From the NCBI GenBank assembly GCA_003661775.1, contig QMWT01000001.1:1-64000 (forward strand): a stretch of DNA of 64,000 nucleotides. Direction: 5' to 3'. Under the pieces are notes generated by a model. It was not told the DNA's origin and made no database searches. It saw nothing but the letters and a program-made list of their open reading frames with translations. This DNA is from Thermoprotei archaeon (GTDB taxonomy: Archaea > Thermoproteota > Thermoprotei_A > Sulfolobales > Ignisphaeraceae). Within the stretch, counting starts at the first letter, position 1. Each line of letters opens with the position of its first letter. This document shows, in pieces, positions 57,553-64,000 of this stretch. Position numbers and translations under genes: made by a program.

Positions 57553-58971
57553 ATGAGCAGCGATATCGACAAGGATCTTGATAGGCTCATAGAAGAGATC
57601 GTGGAGAAGAGGGAGCCCTCTCTAACCACTAGACAATTAGGAAGAAGCGTAGGGGCACCGCCCAGAAAACTACAGGACATCACACGCGTTTCCACAGGCA
57701 TACCCGAGCTTGATAAGGCATTAGAGGGAGGAGTGCCCAAGGGTAGCTGGGTTGCTATAACGGGAGAACCTGGTACAGGAAAATCCATTATGTGCATGCA
57801 CTTCGCATATGCGGGGCTTAAAGTTGGAGATCCAGTCATATACATCACGACCGAAGCCGAATTCCGGGATGTTGTCAGACAAGCTAAGCAGTTCGGGATG
57901 GATTTTGAAGAGTATCCAATATACAATTTGGGCGGAAAAGAACCTGATGAAACTCCAAGGATAGTAGTCATCGATATATTCGGCTTGCTGAAAATGGCTA
58001 GACAGTTAAGTCTTGATAATTCTGAAAGTGATGTAGCAAGGAGAAGGAGATACGCTGCACTTGAGATACCAACTTTAGTAGCTGCCATTCACGAAGCATA
58101 CCAAGTATTGGGGGTAGTCGACGAAGGAAGAAAATCGCCCCGAACCCATGTAAGGCTTGTGGTAGATTCAATGAGTGCTTTTTGGGCTGACAAACCTGCT
58201 ATGGCTAGGAGGTATAGCTATGAGCTCAAAATAGCAACACACCGAGAAAATGTAACCGCATACCTAGTAAGTCAATACGCAATGACCACAAAGAGCTTGG
58301 ATAGCACTACACCAGTACCGATAGTGTGCAAAGAGCGGATTGTGTTCACTGAGATAGGGGAGCTCTACAATAAGCTTGGGGAGCTCATGAAACTCTGCGG
58401 GCGTAACGGCGTACTTATGACGTACTCTGTCGATATCTCTAATGGAAGAGTAGTGCTGGGAAGGATACGTGGCGTCATAAGGCATTCTGCACCTAAGATT
58501 CTGTACCGTGTAGTCACAGTTGATGACAGAGAAGTTATAGTAACCTCTGATCACAGCATCTACTCTGTTAGGAAGGGCAGGCTCATTCCGGTGACCGCAG
58601 ACACACTGAGAAGAGGTTCAAAGCTTCTAGCGTTCGACCGCGATAGCGGATCTAGCAGAGTTAAGGAGGTGGAAGTAGCTTATGTAGAGCCCGTCGAACC
58701 TACTACAGAGTACGTCTACGATATATCTGTCGAGTTTCACGAAAACTTTCTTGCAGGCAAAGGCATGCTGCTGGCCCATAACAGCACCTTTGGGTTTGGT
58801 TTAGAACACATAGCCGATGGTGTTTTCCATTTGTGGATGGAGGACGTTGAAAAAGCTAAAGAGGTAAGAAGATACTTCATCATAAAGAAGATGCGTATGA
58901 CTAACCATACCCGGAAGGCGTTTCGTTTAGAGATCGTTGACGGTAGAGGCATTGTTCTCGAAGAGTTGTGA
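57553..58971 (+). CDS. KaiC-like ATPase interrupted by an intein
   Basis: 472 residues in total; 309 after intein removal. The RecA-like fold has Walker A GEPGTGKSIM at 71-80, Walker B-like VRLVVDSMSAFW near 200-211, and NVTAYLVSQYAMTTK. A 163-residue intein (248-410) sits between TTK and STFGFGLEH, directly after the conserved QYAMTTK strand near the ATPase catalytic region. The spliced protein reads TTKSTFGFG, as expected of KaiC/RadA-like proteins of Desulfurococcales. Cellular role unknown. It is monocistronic between mutase and the inositol-phosphatase-like gene. Confidence 0.88.
   Translation: MSSDIDKDLDRLIEEIVEKREPSLTTRQLGRSVGAPPRKLQDITRVSTGIPELDKALEGGVPKGSWVAITGEPGTGKSIMCMHFAYAGLKVGDPVIYITTEAEFRDVVRQAKQFGMDFEEYPIYNLGGKEPDETPRIVVIDIFGLLKMARQLSLDNSESDVARRRRYAALEIPTLVAAIHEAYQVLGVVDEGRKSPRTHVRLVVDSMSAFWADKPAMARRYSYELKIATHRENVTAYLVSQYAMTTKSLDSTTPVPIVCKERIVFTEIGELYNKLGELMKLCGRNGVLMTYSVDISNGRVVLGRIRGVIRHSAPKILYRVVTVDDREVIVTSDHSIYSVRKGRLIPVTADTLRRGSKLLAFDRDSGSSRVKEVEVAYVEPVEPTTEYVYDISVEFHENFLAGKGMLLAHNSTFGFGLEHIADGVFHLWMEDVEKAKEVRRYFIIKKMRMTNHTRKAFRLEIVDGRGIVLEEL
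58294..58782 (+). mobile_element. Mini-intein (no homing endonuclease)
   Basis: 163 codons in frame within the KaiC-like gene. Block A: SLDSTTPVPIVC with Ser1 as nucleophile. Block B: VIVTSDHSIY containing TxxH. Block F: YVYDISVEFHENFLAG. Block G: LLAHN followed by Ser+1 of the host protein. No LAGLIDADG or HNH endonuclease region separates them, so it splices but cannot home. Insertion is within the conserved TTK|S site. Confidence 0.88.
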
Positions 58972-58976
58972 ACGCT

Positions 58977-59840
58977 TCAGGGTCTCGTAACGTATGTCGG
59001 CGCGTCTGAAAGATTAGTTTCTTGACACGCTTTTAGCAGAAGTTCGTGTATCTCTTTGATCCTCGAGGCCACTACCGGGATTTTGTAAACTAGCCTGGTT
59101 ATAGGAACAACGCCTAGATCCCTCCCTCTAAGATCCGTCATGAGGCACCCGCATGCACGTGAGAAACTATAGGCTGCAGCTATATCTACATTCCTGAGCT
59201 TAGAACATGCATCTACAAACCCTAAAGCTCTGCCTATAGCAGCGAGGTGCGTAAGCTCCATAGCTGCACTGCCCAAGCTCCTAACTCGGGTTCTTTTGCC
59301 ATAGAGCTCCCAGAATTTCTCAAGAACCCGAAGCGCCCGAGGATGTTCAAAATATCCCACAATCACTTCTTCCGGTGCCAATGGTTTAGCGCTAGAACCG
59401 TTAACAAGACAACCTTCTTCATTGGAGTACGAGTAAGTGGTATCGGTGTGTACGGAGCGTACAACAGACGCCACTATATCTTTCATAGTGGCGTCTCGTT
59501 TGTAGTATGCTACAGCTATCGATACTGCGCACCACGGAATATCCGCGGTGAAGTTAAAGCTTCCATCTACAGGATCCACTATAGCTATGTAGTCTGGCTC
59601 GCTGCAGTAACTACGGCATCCCAATTCCTCGCTCACAACTAGTGTGCAGCCTATTCTATCTAGGATCTTTGAGAGTATGATCTTTTCAGCCTCTACGTCA
59701 AAGGCGCGTGCCTTATCTCCACCTGCATCACTCTCCATCACGATCTGTTTCTTCTCAACAAGTTCCGTCCTTAATCTACGGCTTACCTCCTCAGCTATGT
59801 CCTCCAATATTTCTCTAAGCACTACAGGACTAAGCTTCAA
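58977..59840 (-). CDS. Inositol monophosphatase/fructose bisphosphatase-family phosphatase
   Basis: 287 residues. Metal-site motifs: VSEELG near residue 70, IVDPVDGSFNF near 87, and NVDIAAAYS near 218. Members hydrolyse inositol 1-phosphate or fructose 1,6-bisphosphate (type IV FBPase, IMPase); hyperthermophiles also use them to make di-myo-inositol phosphate. The 5' end overlaps the small gene upstream by 11 nt. Confidence 0.88.
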   Translation of the reverse strand: MKLSPVVLREILEDIAEEVSRRLRTELVEKKQIVMESDAGGDKARAFDVEAEKIILSKILDRIGCTLVVSEELGCRSYCSEPDYIAIVDPVDGSFNFTADIPWCAVSIAVAYYKRDATMKDIVASVVRSVHTDTTYSYSNEEGCLVNGSSAKPLAPEEVIVGYFEHPRALRVLEKFWELYGKRTRVRSLGSAAMELTHLAAIGRALGFVDACSKLRNVDIAAAYSFSRACGCLMTDLRGRDLGVVPITRLVYKIPVVASRIKEIHELLLKACQETNLSDAPTYVTRP

Positions 59841-60162
59841 GACTGCTACCCCTTGCGTAGTTTATCATTTTGTTAATTTTTGTTAAGGTTTTCTCGACTA
59901 GTTCCTTCTCATCATCGGCGAAAGCATAGAGACCGTGAGGCACGTACATAAGATTCTCACAGCTCCAGTAGCTAACAGGTACATGCTCTAGCAACACGAT
60001 CTTTGTATAGAAGCCTTTGTAACTTCCTATATACGCTGCAACTACAAAAACCCTATCGTCTTTTTTGACCATGAAGATCTCGCATGCAGTTCCCTCACTC
60101 ATCTTCTTAACTTCAAAACCATACGCCTTAGCTAACTCTCCGAACTGCTTGTACAATTTCAT
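59830..60162 (-). CDS. Small hypothetical protein
   Basis: 110 residues, not recognised. Alpha/beta with a hydrophobic strand (RVFVVAAYIGSYKGFYTKIV) and a C-terminal helix. It overlaps the following phosphatase gene by 11 nt, so they are probably co-translated. No catalytic motif seen. Confidence 0.55.
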   Translation of the reverse strand: MKLYKQFGELAKAYGFEVKKMSEGTACEIFMVKKDDRVFVVAAYIGSYKGFYTKIVLLEHVPVSYWSCENLMYVPHGLYAFADDEKELVEKTLTKINKMINYARGSSLEA

Positions 60163-60209
60163 CCCGAAACACTCTTCTCACAAACTCTTTTATATCGGGT
60201 TCTGTCCAC

Positions 60210-61931
60210 ATGTTGAGCGGAACAATGGTGGAAGCATACGAGGTTGTAGAGAAATACTATTCAAAACTAATATCCCTGCCCAGAACACCTGTGATAATAT
60301 GCAGTATCATAAGCGTAACGCTACTGTTCTCCTTAACCTTCCGTAGATTTGAATGGATATCGAGACCGGAAGTATTCCTAGAGACGTACTTAGCATATCT
60401 CGCTTCGGTAATGTTACTCGTACTGGTACTGAAGGGTGTTATGAGGAACAGACACATAACGTTGAGAAGAATAGCAGGTGTGGTTTTGGTAGCATTACTC
60501 ATCTATAGCCCAGTAGAAGTTATCGGGACTTACAAAGGTGTTCCCGGTTTAGGAATGGCCTCTTCAGCTGGATTCGTACTCTTTATCTTAACAGCGCTCA
60601 AAACCTTGTACTTAGCTATCCTCGCAACAGTAGTGGGCATAGGTTCAGCCTTGATAACTCTTAGCTTACTACTCTTTGCTACGAAAATTCATTCCTTCAA
60701 CTATATCTACCACATAGCAGCAGGCTTATCATCATCTGCACTATTCTCGCTTCTTGTGCTGTACATAAAGCGTGTAGGCAAGAAGTACAGGCTTGACCCG
60801 CTGAATTTTGCGCGTGGATTCATAAATGTGTGGATTGGCGGGAGTGAAGAGTATCTTGAAAGAGAGTTCGCCCGTATCTCTCGATATAAAGACCTGCATA
60901 TCGATGTAATTAAGTTCTGCAGAATTGGGAAAAGACCTATAGTGTTAGTGATACCGACGGTGCATTTCGGCCCCTTTAGAAACATAGGAAGTTCGGCTCT
61001 TCCATACTTCATAGACCGCGAAGCATCCTCTAAGGGGATGCATTCAATGGTGCTTCACAGTGCGGGTTCGCATGAACATAACATGGTACATTCAAAAGAT
61101 TCGCAAGAACTTGCTAAGTACATAATAGAGAAGGCTCTTGGCGTGGAATGCTACGAAGAATTAGCAAATCCCTTTAGAGTACACGAAGACAAGTTTCAAG
61201 CGTTTGCAATACCTACCTCGCGCAGACTAATGATATTGATAACGAATCCTGAGGAAGGTTCAGACGACCTTCCTCCAAGCCTTATCGACATAGCAAAGAG
61301 ATTAGAGAATTCATCTAACTACAGCACAATCACACTAGTTGACGCTCATAACGTCAAGGGTGAGAGGCCCCGCAGAATAGAGATACTTGAGAAGTTAATC
61401 CTAAGGTCGTTATCCACAATTACGCCCGTATGTCGCAGCTCCCGTGTGGGCTTTGCAGAAGTTGAGGTTAAGGGACATGTAGTTGGTCTATGCTACAACA
61501 AGCTCAAGCTCCTCCTGATAGAGTGCGATGGCAGCGAGTATGCATTGGTTTATGCCTATGGCAATAACGCTGAGCCTAAGGTTAGACGAGACGTTCTTAA
61601 GGAACTTCATTACGCTGGGATTAAGGATGGAGAGTTCATAACTCCTGATGACCATACATGTGCTGCCTCAGCCATGGACAAACCTTACCATGTGATCCAC
61701 TCATCAGAGGCAATAGTATCTGCTGTACGTGAGGCACTGAAGCTCGCTAGGCGGGATCTTGCTCCTTCTAGGGTAGGGTTCCGCAGGCTGAACGTGAAAC
61801 TCGAGGTTATGGATGATAGTGTATGGAAGCTGATAGCTCTACTCGAAGCTGTCGGTTCCTCACTTATGAGATTGTTGCCACTAGTAGTAGTAACTTCAAT
61901 ATTGGTACCCTGCGTACTACCTCTCCTCTGA
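60210..61931 (+). CDS. DUF2070 family membrane protein
   Basis: 573 residues. The N-terminal ~190 residues have about six transmembrane helices; the soluble C-terminal domain matches DUF2070, with VIPTVHFGPFRNIGSSALPY near residue 251 and HSAGSHEHNMVHSKDS near 288, giving a His-rich pocket that may bind metal. The last ~18 residues are hydrophobic again. Conserved in archaea, function unknown. It lies upstream of cdvA with about 95 nt between. Confidence 0.85.
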   Translation: MLSGTMVEAYEVVEKYYSKLISLPRTPVIICSIISVTLLFSLTFRRFEWISRPEVFLETYLAYLASVMLLVLVLKGVMRNRHITLRRIAGVVLVALLIYSPVEVIGTYKGVPGLGMASSAGFVLFILTALKTLYLAILATVVGIGSALITLSLLLFATKIHSFNYIYHIAAGLSSSALFSLLVLYIKRVGKKYRLDPLNFARGFINVWIGGSEEYLEREFARISRYKDLHIDVIKFCRIGKRPIVLVIPTVHFGPFRNIGSSALPYFIDREASSKGMHSMVLHSAGSHEHNMVHSKDSQELAKYIIEKALGVECYEELANPFRVHEDKFQAFAIPTSRRLMILITNPEEGSDDLPPSLIDIAKRLENSSNYSTITLVDAHNVKGERPRRIEILEKLILRSLSTITPVCRSSRVGFAEVEVKGHVVGLCYNKLKLLLIECDGSEYALVYAYGNNAEPKVRRDVLKELHYAGIKDGEFITPDDHTCAASAMDKPYHVIHSSEAIVSAVREALKLARRDLAPSRVGFRRLNVKLEVMDDSVWKLIALLEAVGSSLMRLLPLVVVTSILVPCVLPLL

Positions 61932-61980
61932 GGCACAACTACAATGGATACAAAGCGTGTTCCAGACTTGCGTCTCACAC

Positions 61981-61988
61981 CTTATAAG
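61981..61988 (+). promoter_or_regulatory. TATA box upstream of cdvA
   Basis: CTTATAAG lies 39 nt before the cdvA ATG, giving a short leader of roughly 15 nt. Cell-cycle-specific cdv transcription is known in Sulfolobus; no obvious extra operator is seen here. Confidence 0.5.
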
Positions 61989-62026
61989 TAATGAATTAGC
62001 TTCAGTATTTCTAACGAGTGTTAACC

Positions 62027-62755
62027 ATGGAGTTTACGGTAGATGTAGTTGTTAAGTACCTAGGACAGCCACTTAGAGATATCTACGGGAGAAACATAGG
62101 TGTTGTTACAAGCATATACAGCGATGTAGATGGTGTTGTGAATTCTGTTGAAGTCATGACTAACGAGCTAATACACGAAACTATCCCTGCCAAGAGGTTT
62201 GACCTGACAAGCGATGGTCTTAGACTGCTACCCGAGTGGCTTGTTGAAGCTAAAGAAATCGAGAAGAGACTAGACACCGTTAGAAAGAGGCTTGCAGCTG
62301 TTGAGGAATTATACAGAAAGGGCCAGATCCCTAGCCACGCCTATGAGGAGGTGAAAGGGAGACTATCTGAAGAGATGGACAAACTTAGAAAAAGAGCACG
62401 CGAGGCAAAGGAAAAACTTCGTAAGAGAGCAAACGACCTTGAGAACATGATAATCCATATAGAGAAGGCTATGACTCATCTGCTAGTTAGCTACACAGCT
62501 GGAGAGATCCCTGAAACCCCCTTCAGAGCAGCGATAGATAAGCTAAGGTTTTCCAAACAGTGTGCGCAGAACGAGAAAAAAGATGTTGAGAAACACATAG
62601 AGCTCATCGAGAAACTTGAGTTAGAGGCCGTCAAGAAGCTGGAGGTCTCAATCGAGGAGGGTGAGAAGGAGTCCGCCAAGATGCCCGCAGTTCCAGAGAA
62701 GGCTCCTTCAGGATCATCCAGCGGTCCGGTGGTAGTTAAAGTGGTGAATGCCTAG
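62027..62755 (+). CDS. cdvA: Cell division protein CdvA
   Basis: 242 residues from the ATG at 62027 (a GTG at 62018 is also in frame). An N-terminal PRC-barrel (YLGQPLRDIYGRNIGVV) is followed by a long coiled coil (about 80-210) and a Pro/Ser-rich tail ending in a Val-rich peptide that would bind the winged helix of CdvB. CdvA assembles on the membrane and recruits ESCRT-III. It is followed by cdvB after 28 nt and cdvC, the standard crenarchaeal order. Confidence 0.95.
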   Translation: MEFTVDVVVKYLGQPLRDIYGRNIGVVTSIYSDVDGVVNSVEVMTNELIHETIPAKRFDLTSDGLRLLPEWLVEAKEIEKRLDTVRKRLAAVEELYRKGQIPSHAYEEVKGRLSEEMDKLRKRAREAKEKLRKRANDLENMIIHIEKAMTHLLVSYTAGEIPETPFRAAIDKLRFSKQCAQNEKKDVEKHIELIEKLELEAVKKLEVSIEEGEKESAKMPAVPEKAPSGSSSGPVVVKVVNA

Positions 62756-62783
62756 AGAGTAACAATTTCTAAGGTGTTCAGTT

Positions 62784-63701
62784 GTGGCAACCCCAATACT
62801 TTTTGATGGTAATAAAGGGGGTCTACTCTCAAAGTTATTCAGTATCTTCGGAAGTAGTAAGAAGGCGGAACGCGGGCTAATAATGGTAATAGCTGCTCTC
62901 AAAGACTTCAAGGGCAAGCTTGAAGAGATGAGACGACGTCTGGAGGATAGGCATAACGAACTACTAAGTGAAGCCATAAAGGCTTGGACCCAGGGGAATA
63001 GAGACAAAGCATCTATCTTCGCAAGCGAAGTCATAGAGGTGAGAAAGCTTATAAAGAATATCAATGTTGCCGATCTAGCCATAGAGAAAGTGATTCAGAG
63101 ATTGAGGACTATAGACATCGTGCGTGATACTATGAGCTTGATGACCGTGGCAGAGATACTCAAAGGACTTAGAGCCCGTCTATCAACGGTAATGCCCGAC
63201 ATGATCTCGGCGCTTGATACTGTGATAAGCAATGTCAACTCACTGGTATCTTCAACACGCGTACCTGAAACGGGTCTGAGCCCCTCTGCTGTAGTTGTTA
63301 AGAATGCAGAGGTCGAGGAGGTGTTAAAGGAGGTTGAGAAGCAAGCCGAGCAACGGACATTAAAAGGACTAGGACCTATGCCTGAGGTCATCGTGAGGCT
63401 TGCACAAAGCGAACCTCGAAAACCGTACATGGACAGTGGTAGAAGCAGGGAGGTAGAGCCCTTACGTGTAACCACCGTGCCCCCGGTACCTGCTCAACCA
63501 GCATCGTTCCGGGCTTTCGGACATGGGTACGTATTCTCGCACAAGCAGATGATGCTGGAAGATAAGGTTTATGAATATGTAATAACGCATGGTGGTTTCA
63601 TAGATGTCGCAGATTGTGCGTTGCGGTTCGGAGTAAGAAAGGAAGATGTTATTGAAGCACTTAAGTCGCTCGAACGTAAGGGTTTGATAAAACTTTCTTA
63701 A
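62784..63701 (+). CDS. cdvB: Cell division protein CdvB (ESCRT-III)
   Basis: 305 residues, GTG start with GGTG upstream. The basic helical ESCRT-III domain covers residues about 25-170, an MIM2-like Pro motif (VTTVPPVPAQP) near 233 binds the MIT domain of CdvC, and a C-terminal winged helix (about 255-305, VADCALRFGVRKEDVIEAL) binds CdvA. It forms the division ring filament. Classic gene order and domains support it. Confidence 0.95.
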   Translation: MATPILFDGNKGGLLSKLFSIFGSSKKAERGLIMVIAALKDFKGKLEEMRRRLEDRHNELLSEAIKAWTQGNRDKASIFASEVIEVRKLIKNINVADLAIEKVIQRLRTIDIVRDTMSLMTVAEILKGLRARLSTVMPDMISALDTVISNVNSLVSSTRVPETGLSPSAVVVKNAEVEEVLKEVEKQAEQRTLKGLGPMPEVIVRLAQSEPRKPYMDSGRSREVEPLRVTTVPPVPAQPASFRAFGHGYVFSHKQMMLEDKVYEYVITHGGFIDVADCALRFGVRKEDVIEALKSLERKGLIKLS

Positions 63702-63747
63702 TTCATCTCAAAAATATTTCCACATTTGTTTAGCGAGGTGGAGGTTA

Positions 63748-64000
63748 ATGTCTAGCCACAGCTATCTAGAAGCTCTTGCAAAGAGATACCTCAACGAAGC
63801 TCTTATCAATGAGAAAGCTGGCAACTACATCGACGCAGCAAAACTATACAGAAAAGCTGCTGAAGTTCTAAAACTTATTGTTGCTCATAGACCAGACGAT
63901 CCTTTATCACCTACATACCGCGAACTTGCCGAGAGCTATGAAAAGAAGGCTCGTGAACTTGAGGAAAACTCAAAGGTGAAAGTCCCTTCAAGTTCCGTTG
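63748..64000 (+). CDS. cdvC: Cell division ATPase CdvC (Vps4-like), N-terminus only
   Basis: The frame runs off the right edge; 84 residues are visible from an ATG preceded by GAGGTGGAGG. They form the MIT three-helix domain: helix SYLEALAKRYLNEALINEKA, then DAAKLYRKAAEVLK and YRELAESYEKKARELEE. The AAA+ ATPase domain lies outside. Vps4/CdvC disassembles ESCRT-III and powers division. Confidence 0.93.
   Translation, partial: MSSHSYLEALAKRYLNEALINEKAGNYIDAAKLYRKAAEVLKLIVAHRPDDPLSPTYRELAESYEKKARELEENSKVKVPSSSV

Noticed and set aside
57486..58088. Long minus-strand open frame inside the KaiC-like gene
   Set aside because: It is a mirror of the coding strand with low-complexity Ser/Leu composition and no start signal; the plus-strand gene has clear motifs.
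58294..58782. Group I or II intron in the KaiC-like gene
   Set aside because: The insertion is an open reading frame with intein blocks and a Ser/His-Asn-Ser chemistry; no intron core structure is seen.

Overview
The window comes from a hyperthermophilic crenarchaeon (Thermoproteota), most like the Desulfurococcales and relatives. The evidence is the cdvA-cdvB-cdvC (ESCRT-III) division cluster at the right end, a bacterial-like catalytic-only threonyl-tRNA synthetase, HerA/NurA, crenarchaeal L38e, a NAC/UBA protein, archaease, ThiD-ThiN, a class III signal peptide pilin, tRNAs with encoded CCA, a tRNA with bulge-helix-bulge introns, short GGTG/GAGG ribosome sites with frequent GTG/TTG starts, and several C/D box guide RNAs. 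The species cannot be fixed from the sequence alone. Gene packing is tight, with many overlaps of 1-30 nt.

Layout. 1-5.8 kb: start of an A-type ATPase subunit, a pilin, a KaiC-like ATPase, ThrRS, and an rRNA/tRNA m5C methyltransferase coupled to a NIP7-like PUA protein. 5.8-15 kb: carbohydrate genes (fucose-isomerase-like protein, glycerate 2-kinase, enolase-superfamily enzyme, two xylose-isomerase-like TIM barrels, a 2-hydroxyacid dehydrogenase), interrupted by endonuclease IV, tRNA-Arg and a decayed stretch (9.6-10.75 kb). 15-17.7 kb: three membrane protein genes. 17.8-25 kb: thiamine synthesis, membrane serine protease, two radical SAM enzymes, histone-deacetylase-like enzyme, thioesterase, archease, tRNA-Phe. 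25-33 kb: kinase, SAM decarboxylase-like enzyme, orphan Cas4-like nuclease, DUF1152, DHH phosphoesterase, Fap7-type adenylate kinase, herA-nurA. 33-47 kb: ASCH protein, M24-family protein, AbrB/PhoU protein, tRNA-Pro with two introns, HTH regulator, NAC, beta-CASP RNase, large helicase, D-aminoacyl-tRNA deacylase, GIY-YIG protein, HD hydrolase, second m5C methyltransferase. 47-52 kb: GC-rich structured RNA candidate, JAMM protein, ferredoxin, L38e, PGI/PMI, PAC2 protein, tiny zinc finger, CAT-anticodon tRNA, and a second relic stretch (51.15-52.1 kb). 52-64 kb: methylmalonyl-CoA mutase module, KaiC-like ATPase carrying a mini-intein, inositol-phosphatase-like enzyme, DUF2070 membrane protein and cdvABC.

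The most striking signals are RNA-level. Six short intergenic spaces hold good C/D box sRNAs (C RTGATGA or TTGATGA, D' CTGA, C' TGATGA or TGATGT, D CTGA, guides of 11-14 nt), with two further variants. One guide matches 12 nt of the D-arm of two tRNAs in this window. The tRNA-Pro(CGG) has two perfect bulge-helix-bulge introns, and the second motif exists only after the first intron is removed. At protein level, the 163-residue intein in the KaiC-like ATPase and an M24 protein missing two metal ligands stand out. No CRISPR array, insertion sequence or integrase was seen.
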